This document shows positions 1 to 6,637 of a DNA stretch of 31,411 nt, one piece after another (within the stretch, counting starts at the first letter, position 1; each line of letters opens with the position of its first letter). This DNA is from a virus: positions 1-31,411 of IMG/VR virus record IMGVR_UViG_3300031772_000182; one strand, 5' to 3'. The position numbers and the translations under genes are program-made. Under the pieces are notes generated by a model that worked only from the letters and a program-made list of their open reading frames with translations, had not been told where the DNA came from and ran no database searches.

Positions 1-127
1 AAAGATATTGATAAAGTCTGTATTTTTGCGGATGATAACCCGGTAACTATTGCGGCTGGACCACACTATGTCTACGTTGACTTCGTTCTTGTATATGCTA
101 ATGACTTCACGTTTCCAAACTGTGAGT
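1..127. repeat. Terminal direct repeat, left copy (circular join)
   Basis: These 127 bases are identical to 31285-31411. A length of exactly 127 matches a common assembler k-mer overlap, so the repeat most likely marks a circular or circularly permuted genome rather than a biological terminal repeat. A gene reads in frame through the join, which supports closure to a 31,284-bp circle. Confidence 0.93.
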
Positions 128-528
128 CTTCAAGGTTTGAACCAAACCCCAAATACGCAACCACATCTATTCCGCTAAGAGTAGGCGATGACACGCAGAA
201 TTTGGGAAGCAACAGCGCACAATTCCACTGCACCTGCAACCTAGACCTGAGCAATGCGACGGATGATTGGCGACGACCACAAGGCAACCTTGTAAAAACA
301 GGGGGCGACGCTATTTCAGGGCAAGTGTTCGATGAAATAGCGCATAGAAGTTACACTGAACCTTGGCAATGGTTGGACACGGGTAATAGGCAATTCAAAG
401 CCATAATGGAAAATCCATCTTTCACCTACGAGGGAGAAAAACATACTGTAGATGTTCTATTCACTGAGAAACGGCGGCGTTCAGGATCAAACGAAACTTA
501 CGTTGAAAGATTCGGATTGAATCTGTAA
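1..528 (+). CDS. Tail protein with jelly-roll-like region, C-terminal part (continues from 30661)
   Basis: This is the downstream half of the gene starting at 30661; together the parts encode 383 aa. Frame 1 is open from base 1 to the TAA at 526-528. The first ~45 codons finish a beta-rich, carbohydrate-binding-module-like region ending around VYVDFVLVYANDF. The last ~130 residues form a separate domain (around TEPWQWLDTGNRQF and the basic stretch EKRRRSG) without a recognised family. It lies between a tail-terminator-like gene and the gp10-like gene, whose ATG overlaps its stop (TAATG), so a tail tube or distal tail role is inferred. An internal ATG at 202 lies in the same frame but is not the start. 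Confidence 0.85.
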   Translation, partial: KDIDKVCIFADDNPVTIAAGPHYVYVDFVLVYANDFTFPNCESSRFEPNPKYATTSIPLRVGDDTQNLGSNSAQFHCTCNLDLSNATDDWRRPQGNLVKTGGDAISGQVFDEIAHRSYTEPWQWLDTGNRQFKAIMENPSFTYEGEKHTVDVLFTEKRRRSGSNETYVERFGLNL

Positions 529-911
529 TGCCGGGAGTCATAAAATATAATTTCCCTGACGATATTCAGAAAATTTATGATCTACCGCAACAAATGCTGC
601 AGGCAGGACATGACGCACTCAGAATACAAGCTCAACTAATGCAAGGTCTCGCGCAAATCTACGTTTTAGTTGACACAGGCAGTTTGCGCGACAGTATCAG
701 AATTGAGGAAGTACCAACTAGAGACTCGGATTTTGCCAGATCAATCCGTGTTAGAGCTGGAGGCTACGTCACTAATCCTAGAACGGGAAAACTCGTCGAT
801 TACGCAGTTTATGTAGAAGCAAAATCACCATTCATGGCTCCAGCTTGGGCAGAAGTAAGAGGTCAAGTTATGGATGTGCTAGAGCATCTAGAGGAGCAGA
901 GGTCCACTTAA
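528..911 (+). CDS. HK97 gp10-like tail completion / neck protein
   Basis: 127 aa. The layout is that of the HK97 gp10 family: an N-terminal helical region, a central VDTGSLRDSIRIE motif, then VDYAVYVEAKSPFMAPAWAE near residues 90-110 before a C-terminal helix. Family members join the portal/connector to the tail. The start overlaps the previous stop (TAATG at 526-530), and the next gene begins directly after its stop. Family assignment is from motif recognition; the exact role in this virion is inferred. Confidence 0.8.
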   Translation: MPGVIKYNFPDDIQKIYDLPQQMLQAGHDALRIQAQLMQGLAQIYVLVDTGSLRDSIRIEEVPTRDSDFARSIRVRAGGYVTNPRTGKLVDYAVYVEAKSPFMAPAWAEVRGQVMDVLEHLEEQRST

Positions 912-1217
912 ATGAGCGAACAACACAGCATCGATTATCTTCTAACAGTCAATATAGAACCTTCATACACCAATTTGCGAAGACTAGAAATGATACTGTA
1001 CCGCAACATGAATTATCTGAAACGATTTTGCGGAAGAGAAGACATTGCGGGCGCAATAGACAATATACAGAAACTTATCATGTATTTACGGATGGCTCAA
1101 ATCGCTATACGCGCTTTCCAATTTGCGTCAGGTCCCGTTGGTTGGGCTTACTTTGCAACAACCGCTATCGGTTTGGCTTTCACAACAGGTGACATGCTCC
1201 TAGGGATGGGGGAGTAA
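912..1217 (+). CDS. Tape-measure-like mini protein
   Basis: 101 aa. The N-terminal half is helical and polar. Residues ~55-95 are hydrophobic with a glycine-containing turn (FASGPVGWAYFATTAIGLAF), resembling the hydrophobic segment of tape measure proteins. It sits exactly where a tape measure gene is expected, between the gp10-like protein and the baseplate hub, and no longer candidate exists. Tape measure length sets tail length, so this would mean a very short tail. It could instead be a small membrane-active tail protein used in entry. The position is sure; the function is tentative. Confidence 0.5.
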   Translation: MSEQHSIDYLLTVNIEPSYTNLRRLEMILYRNMNYLKRFCGREDIAGAIDNIQKLIMYLRMAQIAIRAFQFASGPVGWAYFATTAIGLAFTTGDMLLGMGE

Positions 1218-1218
1218 A

Positions 1219-2856
1219 ATGAGTATTCCAGTTTCCAGAGTTGAAGTTTGGCAGGGCGGCGCAAAACTTTACACATGGGATGACGTAGCCACCCAAATTC
1301 ACGTTAAAGAAGTTCTCAATGGCGTTGGAACGTTCAATGTGACAGTTCCAGTTAAGCCTGACAATTCATATTTGTATACTGATGTTGCTTTGAATGATAC
1401 GGTCAAAATCTTTCTAGATTGGGATACGATTCCAGCCACACCTTTGACTATAGGCAAAATTTGTAAGATCACAGGAACTGATGCAGGCGGTTACCAGCGC
1501 ACTTTTGAAGGAAAAAATCAAGCAGAAGTGTTAGAACGTAGATTGAAAGATGATTACTTCTTCGCTTTAAATGCGTCTGATCTAGTCACGGAATTGGCCA
1601 ATGATTTAACCCTTGGCGTTGGCGACATTGATGCAACAGTGGCTAAGAATGAAACATTAGCCTTTGATGCTGAACCGTATTTTGCCGCACTAAAAAAAGC
1701 GAGCGATTACTATGTCGATGCAACTAACGTTAAGAAGGATTTTTATGTTGATGTAGATAACCATTTGAATTGGAAAGCTAGACCTATCCGGACCTTCGGG
1801 GTTGAAACCTTAACGGCTGGAGAAAACGAGGTGGTTTGTTCAGTATATCGCGACATTCTTCCAGTTAAAAACAATATTATCGTTTACGGTAGAAAGAATA
1901 GGCCTGAACCGTCAACTTGGGATGCGTGTGAAGCCACAACAAACTGGACGAAGGAAGACGGGTTCAGTCATGGAACAGATGCCGCAGATTACAAAGTCGG
2001 CACAGTTTCGTATACGGCACAAAGTCCATTAGAGGCAACTCCTCGCGTTATTGTATATTACTCACCTCCAAACCAGGTTTATGGAGGAAGTTTAAGAAAC
2101 GGATTTGACAGTATTCACTTCTGGGTCAAAGTAACAGGAGTAGGAGCTGCCCCCGATGTGTGGCGATCATTAGAATTATATACGGACGTTGCAGGAGGAC
2201 ACTATTTCGCCCGTGACTTAGCAGACCCTTGGGGGCGCTCCACTTACGTTTTTGGTGAATGGAACGAATATGACTTCGCAATAGGCCCAGGGTATCTTGC
2301 AAACGGTTGGACTGCGGGGGGCGGTTCAACTGATAATGATTGGAATAATGATGTTGAACGGATTCGCTTTGATTTTGCAAGTTCAGGCAACGGAACAATG
2401 GTTGTCAGGATTGATGGACTATACTTTTACAGTCAAAGATGGTACTGCGCAACACAAAACAATCCGGCAAGCATAGCAAGTTACGGTCAACGCGACTTGA
2501 TTTACATTGATGATCGTTGCGTGAGCGATGCAGATGCTCTGGCCCGAGCGCAAGTAATGCTTTATCTTCTTAAAGATCCGCCGACAAGAATTGATGTGAC
2601 CACCAAAGGAAACACGAACATCAGGATTGGAGACAGATTATCTATGACTGTGCCTGCTGAAAATATTACGGCAAGCAATTTTGACGTTCTTACCGTTGAG
2701 CATGATTTAATAAAAGATTTAGGCTTCACCACAAAAGCATCTATGTTAAGTGCAAGTGACATGCGCCAACTGCCAGTCGCGACAGCACAAGAAGGGTTTT
2801 TAAGGAAGTTTGAAGGAATGAATGAGTTAGGCAGAGGGTTCGAGGTTCATAAATGA
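1219..2856 (+). CDS. Baseplate hub / tail tip protein with inserted jelly-roll domain
   Basis: 545 aa. Residues ~1-230 and ~412-545 look like the split beta domains of gp27/gpD-type hubs: an early VEVWQGG strand, then FEGKNQAEVLERR, and late DALARAQVMLYLLKDPPTRIDVTTKG and IRIGDRLSMTVP segments. Residues ~233-405 form a separate domain starting TWDACEATTNW and ending VVRIDGLYFYSQRW, typical of a carbohydrate-binding-module-like jelly roll. The insertion would put a glycan-binding unit on the tail tip. It follows the tape-measure-like gene, as expected for a hub. The hub call is strong; the lectin role is inferred. Confidence 0.75.
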   Translation: MSIPVSRVEVWQGGAKLYTWDDVATQIHVKEVLNGVGTFNVTVPVKPDNSYLYTDVALNDTVKIFLDWDTIPATPLTIGKICKITGTDAGGYQRTFEGKNQAEVLERRLKDDYFFALNASDLVTELANDLTLGVGDIDATVAKNETLAFDAEPYFAALKKASDYYVDATNVKKDFYVDVDNHLNWKARPIRTFGVETLTAGENEVVCSVYRDILPVKNNIIVYGRKNRPEPSTWDACEATTNWTKEDGFSHGTDAADYKVGTVSYTAQSPLEATPRVIVYYSPPNQVYGGSLRNGFDSIHFWVKVTGVGAAPDVWRSLELYTDVAGGHYFARDLADPWGRSTYVFGEWNEYDFAIGPGYLANGWTAGGGSTDNDWNNDVERIRFDFASSGNGTMVVRIDGLYFYSQRWYCATQNNPASIASYGQRDLIYIDDRCVSDADALARAQVMLYLLKDPPTRIDVTTKGNTNIRIGDRLSMTVPAENITASNFDVLTVEHDLIKDLGFTTKASMLSASDMRQLPVATAQEGFLRKFEGMNELGRGFEVHK

Positions 2857-2957
2857 CAGAGTTACAGATCGTGGCTTTAATTGAAACGTCAATCATGGTT
2901 TGCTTAGGCCTAGGTATTCTTATTGAGAAAATGCTGAATCGTTGGACAAGTGGCTAA
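2853..2957 (+). CDS. Small single-pass membrane protein
   Basis: 34 aa, starting in an ATGA overlap with the hub stop. Residues ~5-25 are hydrophobic (IVALIETSIMVCLGLGILI), followed by a basic tail (EKMLNRW). It is the last gene of the late transcript. The position fits a holin-like or membrane-anchoring peptide, but no family is recognised. The overlap with the hub stop argues for translational coupling. Confidence 0.5.
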   Translation: MTELQIVALIETSIMVCLGLGILIEKMLNRWTSG

Positions 2958-3150
2958 TCGCTTCTTTTAATCATTCTAATTGCTTCTAGCGGTCAGCATG
3001 AATGAACCGATGTGCCCTAACAAAGAATTGTATGTTTGTGTTTGTGCGCAGACTAGACATTGATTGAATATGTCTCCTATTGTACCTATTCTATTCTATT
3101 CTATTTTCAACTGCCTTTTGATATGAATTCATTCTCTCTTGATTCCCGAC
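2958..3150. other. Convergent intergenic region with CTATT repeat
   Basis: The late plus-strand transcript ends here and the early minus-strand transcript arrives from the other side. It contains four perfect CTATT units (3086-3105) and the left arm of an inverted repeat (3025-3056). A short T-rich run (2962-2969) could terminate the late transcript. I see no gene in it. Confidence 0.6.
3025..3056. repeat. Inverted repeat, left arm
   Basis: The core TGCGCAGACT (3045-3054) is the exact reverse complement of AGTCTGCGCA at 3472-3481. Flanking GAATTGTATG...TTTGTTT-like sequence extends the similarity imperfectly to about 30 bp. The two arms flank the single gene 3151-3456. Confidence 0.65.
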
Positions 3151-3456
3151 CTATATAGTCTTCTTTGGCGGAATTCCCCAATGACTCAAGATCACTTCAT
3201 CTAGAGCTTCTTGTTGTTCCTGAGCTGCTTGTCTATTTACTTTTGCTGGTTGAATTTCCATGACATGAGGGTTCAACATTTTCATTAGTCCAAAGTATTG
3301 CATTCGAGATAGGTAGAGGGCCATCGTTCTTGGATCTCCAGCTACGTTTTGAGCAATGATCTGTTTCAGTTCTTCTAATGGAATTTCTTTAAAGTATTGC
3401 TTGTCCTTGCATATCTGAAGGATTTCTAAACATCGCCTATAGACTGTGCTTACCAT
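3151..3456 (-). CDS. Small protein with possible winged-helix fold
   Basis: 101 aa. Residues ~24-65 (LEELKQIIAQN, then RTMALYLSRMQYFGLM) have the helix-turn-helix-wing spacing of small winged-helix DNA-binding proteins; the C-terminus is Gln/Glu-rich and ends PPKKTI. A strong Shine-Dalgarno GGGGGTGA lies about 7 bases before the ATG, unlike the overlap-coupled genes upstream. It is the last gene of the early strand and is bracketed by an inverted repeat (3025-3056 / 3470-3502), so it may be its own transcription or mobile unit. No specific family is recognised. Confidence 0.65.
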   Translation of the reverse strand: MVSTVYRRCLEILQICKDKQYFKEIPLEELKQIIAQNVAGDPRTMALYLSRMQYFGLMKMLNPHVMEIQPAKVNRQAAQEQQEALDEVILSHWGIPPKKTI

Positions 3457-3469
3457 TTATTTTTCACCC

Positions 3470-3502
3470 CCAGTCTGCGCAAACAAACATACATACAATT
3501 TC
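3470..3502. repeat. Inverted repeat, right arm, upstream of gene 3151-3456
   Basis: AGTCTGCGCA (3472-3481) is the exact reverse complement of 3045-3054, and the adjoining AAACAAACATACATACAATT resembles the left arm imperfectly. This copy is just upstream of the Shine-Dalgarno of the minus-strand gene, so it may be an operator or promoter element. Confidence 0.6.
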
Positions 3503-3527
3503 AATATCTGGTCACTCTTTCTTCATG

Positions 3528-3692
3528 CTAGTTTTCTCGGTTTCGAGTTGTGGTTCTTAACCATGCTTTGTCGAAGGGGCAGAATGGTCTGCCTTTCACG
3601 ATGTCAGCTAATTCTTTAGGAAGCCAGTGTCCGCCGATGCTGCACCAGAAATGGGTGTCATGATTGCAACCATTTCCGTTTTGAGGTCTCAT
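3528..3692 (-). CDS. Cys/His-rich mini protein
   Basis: 54 aa, starting in an ATGA overlap with the stop of 3689-3946. Cys and His residues cluster as C9, H11, H14, C17, H22 and C38 (GCNHDTHFWC), which suggests metal binding. The C-terminus is basic (LRTTTRNRE). It is the last gene of the tightly coupled chain before a gap of about 70 bases. No family is recognised. Confidence 0.6.
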   Translation of the reverse strand: MRPQNGNGCNHDTHFWCSIGGHWLPKELADIVKGRPFCPFDKAWLRTTTRNREN

Positions 3693-3946
3693 TTTATTCG
3701 GCTCCACACGTTGATGTGAAACTGATAGTTATTTGTCCAGTAATGGAAACTTTTATGATTAACTAACCCTTCACGTTGAAGTTCCCTGAGAAAAGCAATC
3801 AAGGTTCCACGGGGAATCTTTATTGGACGCGCATCACCTTTTGTTTTTCCAACCACGGCAAGTTTTTCCGTGTTAAGAATGCCTAACGGTTGCTTCTCAA
3901 ATGCTTGATGAAACAGTTTTCTACGCTTCTCATTTATCACGGTCAT
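3689..3946 (-). CDS. Probable winged-helix DNA-binding protein
   Basis: 85 aa from the ATG at 3946. That start is chosen because it overlaps the upstream stop (ATGA); an upstream in-frame start would overlap that gene by 60 bases. Residues ~24-65 (LNTEKLAVVG, then IPRGTLIAFLRELQREGLV) look like the recognition helix and wing approach of a winged-helix domain. The N-terminus is basic (NEKRRKLF). Likely a small viral transcription regulator; specific function unknown. Confidence 0.6.
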   Translation of the reverse strand: MTVINEKRRKLFHQAFEKQPLGILNTEKLAVVGKTKGDARPIKIPRGTLIAFLRELQREGLVNHKSFHYWTNNYQFHINVWSRIK

Positions 3947-4167
3947 TCTTTCAACTCCATGAGTCTTTGAATTTCTTCCAAAGGAATATGCGAACTGAAG
4001 AAACATCGTTCTTTAACATCAATTTTCTTTCCTTCTAACGCTTCCAACATTCGTTTATGTGCCAACCGTTGATGTAAATCACAACATCGTTTAGAACAAA
4101 ACTGTTGATCCCACATTCTAGTTATGAACGGTTGATGGCATTCTGGACAAACAAAACTGTAAGTCAT
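3943..4167 (-). CDS. Zinc-finger (treble-clef-like) mini protein
   Basis: 74 aa from the ATG at 4167. That start is preceded by GGGAG at good spacing and overlaps the upstream stop (ATGA). It carries FVCPECHQPF then FCSKRCCDLHQRL, giving CxxC...CxxxCC with a nearby His: the pattern of a four-ligand treble-clef or FCS-type finger. The C-terminal half is a charged helix ending LMELKE. Probably a nucleic-acid or protein-interaction finger. Confidence 0.7.
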   Translation of the reverse strand: MTYSFVCPECHQPFITRMWDQQFCSKRCCDLHQRLAHKRMLEALEGKKIDVKERCFFSSHIPLEEIQRLMELKE

Positions 4168-4307
4168 TTCAGAATCTCCCTGTATCTGTGAAAAACTTTG
4201 AAGTGAACCCACCGTTGCTTATTAATCCATGAACCGCAAAGCCAACAGAAGAATTGTCCTTGTGACGTTTGAAAAGCCTGTTTTCTAATGTAATCACGAT
4301 ATGTCAT
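4164..4307 (-). CDS. 47-aa C2H2-like zinc-finger protein
   Basis: 47 aa, with its stop overlapping the next ATG (ATGA). Ligands are C21 and C24 (FCWLCG), H35 and H40 (VHFKVFH), spaced C-x2-C-x10-H-x4-H, close to a C2H2 finger with a short loop. The N-terminus is basic (YRDYIRKQ). Likely DNA binding by analogy with archaeal virus C2H2 proteins; the target is unknown. Confidence 0.6.
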   Translation of the reverse strand: MTYRDYIRKQAFQTSQGQFFCWLCGSWINKQRWVHFKVFHRYREILK

Positions 4308-4318
4308 TGTTGGATACT

Positions 4319-4546
4319 TCATTTACCAAGAACCTCTTTTTCAATGAATGTTCGCAATACGGCTTGAACTTGCATTAACTTCATGTCGTCAAGCGGGTCG
4401 ATCATCGTGTATTTTTGAAGCCATTCAACACATTGAACTTGAGAGTCTCTAAATGAACGCATTTTTGTTTCGAAGCCTTCAAACCAAAACTCATAACTTG
4501 ATGAGTTAGGAGTCATTTTTGGTCGGTTTTTCAAAGTCTCACTCAT
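4319..4546 (-). CDS. Hypothetical helical protein
   Basis: 75 aa from the ATG at 4546, chosen because it overlaps the upstream stop (ATGA) and follows an AGAGG ribosome-binding site. It is mostly helical and mildly acidic (YEFWFEGFETKMRSF, then LRTFIEKEVLGK), with one cysteine and no visible metal site. It is coupled to the mini zinc proteins upstream. No family recognised. Confidence 0.6.
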   Translation of the reverse strand: MSETLKNRPKMTPNSSSYEFWFEGFETKMRSFRDSQVQCVEWLQKYTMIDPLDDMKLMQVQAVLRTFIEKEVLGK

Positions 4547-4650
4547 TTTGTTTGCCTCTTTTTTCCAAGTGGACAACTCCAAAACATAGACTCTTTGAAA
4601 CGGTCTAAGCATAAGCGACAGTTTCTTGCTTTACAAATTTCCTGAGTCAT
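4543..4650 (-). CDS. 35-aa cysteine mini protein (possible zinc knuckle)
   Basis: 35 aa with ATGA overlaps at both ends. Four cysteines (C6, C11, C14, C26) lie in ICKARNCRLC and SCPLGKKR, enough for one metal site. The protein is strongly basic at its C-terminus. It is the same length as its upstream neighbour but not obviously homologous. Coding status rests on the double overlap and the Cys pattern. Confidence 0.5.
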   Translation of the reverse strand: MTQEICKARNCRLCLDRFKESMFWSCPLGKKRQTK

Positions 4651-4754
4651 CTGTGTTTTGTCTCCCTCTTTTTGAAGTAACAGAAGTAGCAATCGTTCAA
4701 ATCCATAACTTCATGGAAATGCGGGCAATACCCCACCCAACTTTTAACTGTCAT
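4647..4754 (-). CDS. 35-aa Cys/His mini protein
   Basis: 35 aa. C10, H12, H14, C22 and C25 (YCPHFH, then CYFCYFKKR) give a possible Cys/His metal site followed by a basic tail. Its stop overlaps the next ATG (ATGA), and its start lies 2 bases after the previous stop. Function unknown. Confidence 0.5.
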   Translation of the reverse strand: MTVKSWVGYCPHFHEVMDLNDCYFCYFKKRETKHR

Positions 4755-4756
4755 TA

Positions 4757-5206
4757 TTACGGTTCCTTCTTCTTGTTTTCAGGTTCAACCCCAGAACCCT
4801 TTTGCGAAAAGGCTTCACCGAAAACCGAACGCGCCTGCTTCAAGCCTTCAATGAAGCCATTATTCCAATAGGAACAGCGTAACGTTGCTTCTTCTTTCGA
4901 GTTGGTTGTTTTATCTTCATCAAATCCTTCCAAGATTTTGTCAGTTTCGGCTTGAGTCAACTCTGCAAGATTTTGAATAATCTGCTTCTTGTCTGAGAGT
5001 TGTTTGCGCGATACCAGAACCTTTTCAGAGAAAAGTTTCATCAAAAGGGCGGTGACAGTTTCAACAGAAACCACAGGTTCATCACATTCTTTGTCGCATG
5101 GAAAACTAGAGTTCCAGTTTTCACAGCATCCAAGAGCCAATCTTTGTCGGATAGTTTTTGCTTGTTTGTTTAGAGTTTCAATCAGTTTCCGTGCAGACTC
5201 ACTCAT
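4757..5206 (-). CDS. Hypothetical charged helical protein
   Basis: 149 aa, starting in an ATGA overlap with 5203-5493. The N-terminal helix (LIETLNKQAKTIRQRLALG) leads to CCENW...FPCDKECDE (four Cys within ~16 residues), then a long charged helical region and a Lys/Glu-rich C-terminus. The Cys cluster could bind a metal, in keeping with the surrounding genes. No family recognised. Confidence 0.65.
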   Translation of the reverse strand: MSESARKLIETLNKQAKTIRQRLALGCCENWNSSFPCDKECDEPVVSVETVTALLMKLFSEKVLVSRKQLSDKKQIIQNLAELTQAETDKILEGFDEDKTTNSKEEATLRCSYWNNGFIEGLKQARSVFGEAFSQKGSGVEPENKKKEP

Positions 5207-5493
5207 TTCTTTTCACGTCCAGAACCCTCAAGGTTATCATCGTGACATATACAAGCAGAATAATCTTGATGACAACGTGGACATTCACAAGGGTCTTTTA
5301 CTTCATCAGAACCCTTCTCCATATCTTTTTTGAATAGTTTTGCAGTTTCCAAGTTTTTAGGATTCGGAGACTCTTTATCAGCGTAAAATGTTGCTTGACA
5401 AGTAGGGCACGCTTCAATCCAGATTGCTTGACAGTTTCCGTTTCCTATCCAACTTGTGAAAGTATGATGTTTCAGGTCAATCGGGCAAGTCAT
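5203..5493 (-). CDS. Double zinc-ribbon protein
   Basis: 96 aa. There are two Cys clusters: CPTC near residues 29-32 (with C3, H9, H10 and C21 before it), and a second dense cluster CECPRCHQDYSACICH near 69-84. The second matches a compact zinc-binding knuckle. It overlaps both neighbours by 4 bases (ATGA). Likely a nucleic-acid-binding or adaptor protein. Confidence 0.65.
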   Translation of the reverse strand: MTCPIDLKHHTFTSWIGNGNCQAIWIEACPTCQATFYADKESPNPKNLETAKLFKKDMEKGSDEVKDPCECPRCHQDYSACICHDDNLEGSGREKK

Positions 5494-5729
5494 TTTTGAA
5501 CATCTCCAACCTTCTCAACAAGTTTACCTTTCAAATATTGAACGATAATTTTCGGAATCTCACGATTATCTTGGAAAAAGTCTTTATAGACTTCTAATTT
5601 GGCTTGATACTGAGGAGTTGGATATTTCCTCTTCAAGCGTCTTAGTGTGGTTCTTCTTTTCATCAGTTTGTTCCATTGTTCTTTTGCGAGTTCTTTGTCT
5701 ATAGGCAACAACAACCATTTTTGTGTCAT
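5490..5729 (-). CDS. Hypothetical basic protein
   Basis: 79 aa and very basic (LMKRRTTLRRLKRKYP), helical, with no cysteines. ATGA overlaps on both sides place it firmly in the operon. The charge suggests RNA or DNA binding. No family recognised. Confidence 0.65.
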   Translation of the reverse strand: MTQKWLLLPIDKELAKEQWNKLMKRRTTLRRLKRKYPTPQYQAKLEVYKDFFQDNREIPKIIVQYLKGKLVEKVGDVQK

Positions 5730-6052
5730 TTCAAACCATCTCCATCTTTCTCAACAAAAGCATACACCCGAATCTTGCGAAAATGGTTACCATCAGACTT
5801 ACTGCGTGTCCACCCAACTTCCTCAATGTTGCCTGCACGTAGATGTTTAGCGCAAAACGCTCCTTTACCATGCGCTTTGCCATCCTTCGATTTTGGAAAA
5901 TACCTGTCAAAACCATATTTGCCGAGATCGTCTGCAGTGAATGTGGTGCGGTGTTCCATTTTCATTATGGTTCGTAAAGTTTTCAGAACATCTTTCTCGC
6001 GCCAATTTATCTTATCTAGATCGAATGGTTCAGAGTCAAAGGTTTGGCTCAT
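5726..6052 (-). CDS. Winged-helix-like DNA-binding protein
   Basis: 108 aa. Residues ~17-50 (REKDVLKTLRTIMK, then FTADDLGKYGFDRYF) fit the first helices of a winged-helix domain, and the C-terminal half (GWTRSKSDGNHFRKIRVYAFV) fits strands and a wing. It has a good Shine-Dalgarno (AAAAGGAGA) about 9 bases before the ATG, so a translation block may restart here. Probably a regulator of early or late genes. Confidence 0.65.
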   Translation of the reverse strand: MSQTFDSEPFDLDKINWREKDVLKTLRTIMKMEHRTTFTADDLGKYGFDRYFPKSKDGKAHGKGAFCAKHLRAGNIEEVGWTRSKSDGNHFRKIRVYAFVEKDGDGLK

Positions 6053-6076
6053 GGGTCTGTCTCCTTTTGCTCAGGT

Positions 6077-6145
6077 TCAATGCTCCCTGTTCACTGTTCG
6101 ACTTGCCTGACGTTCCAAACACTTTCTAAACCTACGCTGAACCAT
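6077..6145 (-). CDS. Possible 22-aa basic peptide
   Basis: 22 codons (MVQRRFRKCLERQ...), very basic. An AAGG element lies 8 bases before the ATG, and the ORF fills the otherwise empty space between two operon genes. It is too short to judge coding from composition; it may be only a spacer. Confidence 0.25.
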   Translation of the reverse strand: MVQRRFRKCLERQASRTVNREH

Positions 6146-6148
6146 GCC

Positions 6149-6367
6149 CTATGCCTTCTTTGTCTTGATGTCTCCAAAAGACAGCCAAGTACCCAATTCA
6201 ACTTTGTAATGAAAAGCCCGTTGATGCGTCCGTATATTATGAGGAGAACCGATGACATCATCATTTTCTAGGTCATGGCAACAATCCGTACAAAGTATGT
6301 GACCACATCCATAACAGAAGTCTTCATGTTCATTTTGATCGGGTTTTCCACAAACTTCACAATTCAT
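6149..6367 (-). CDS. B-box/RING-like zinc-binding protein
   Basis: 72 aa from the ATG at 6367, chosen because it overlaps the upstream stop (ATGA) and begins directly at the first ligand pair. The pattern is CEVC (residues 3-6), then FCYGCGHILCTDCCHD (~18-33): a dense CxxC...CxxCGH..CxxCCH array like a cross-brace or B-box fold able to hold two zincs. Further His residues follow. Probably a protein-protein or nucleic-acid adaptor; ubiquitin ligase activity should not be assumed. Confidence 0.65.
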   Translation of the reverse strand: MNCEVCGKPDQNEHEDFCYGCGHILCTDCCHDLENDDVIGSPHNIRTHQRAFHYKVELGTWLSFGDIKTKKA

Positions 6368-6510
6368 ATTGATGCCTTCTTTGTCTCGAATTTGGAGCAT
6401 GATTTCTGAGGCTTTTTAATCCATGAAAAAGACAGTTCGATTTTTCTGCATCTACATACTGATTTGACACAATGCCTACAATCCCAATCATGACATGTAA
6501 CTTCAGTCAT
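6364..6510 (-). CDS. 48-aa Cys/His-rich mini protein
   Basis: 48 aa, with its stop overlapping the next ATG (ATGA) and an AAGG element before its own ATG. Ligand-like residues are C6, H7, C11, H13, C14, C19 and C21 (TCHDWDCRHC, then VCRCRK), with a late C38. The basic C-terminus is Lys/Ser-rich. Likely a metal-stabilised mini protein; function unknown. Confidence 0.55.
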   Translation of the reverse strand: MTEVTCHDWDCRHCVKSVCRCRKIELSFSWIKKPQKSCSKFETKKASI

Positions 6511-6514
6511 TCTT

Positions 6515-6625
6515 TCATACCTTCTTTGTCATTTGCACATTCCGATAAAACTCAGGATGAGCCTGCGCCAACAGTTCAGCTTGCTCATAGGGATTAGGTT
6601 CTGCCGCGCAACTGCCAACAACCAA
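6515..6625 (-). CDS. Possible 36-aa peptide with TTG start
   Basis: It opens at TTG 6625, in the same frame as the gene ending at 6640, after two in-frame stops. The composition is protein-like (EPNPYEQAELLAQAHPEFY). It fills the gap before 6364-6510 and ends 4 bases upstream of that start. There is no clear Shine-Dalgarno. It could be the eroded tail of the preceding gene rather than a separate gene. Confidence 0.3.
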   Translation of the reverse strand: MVVGSCAAEPNPYEQAELLAQAHPEFYRNVQMTKKV

Positions 6626-6637
6626 TTTCTAACGGGT

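Noticed and set aside
72-287. Minus-strand reading frame antisense to the tail protein
   Set aside because: It lies wholly within a confirmed plus-strand gene and has no support.
845-1192. 115-codon frame overlapping the gp10-like and tape-measure-like genes
   Set aside because: Its frame crosses two better-supported genes, and its protein has no recognisable pattern.
3086-3105. CTATT tandem as a CRISPR or origin
   Set aside because: Only four 5-bp units with no spacers or origin context.
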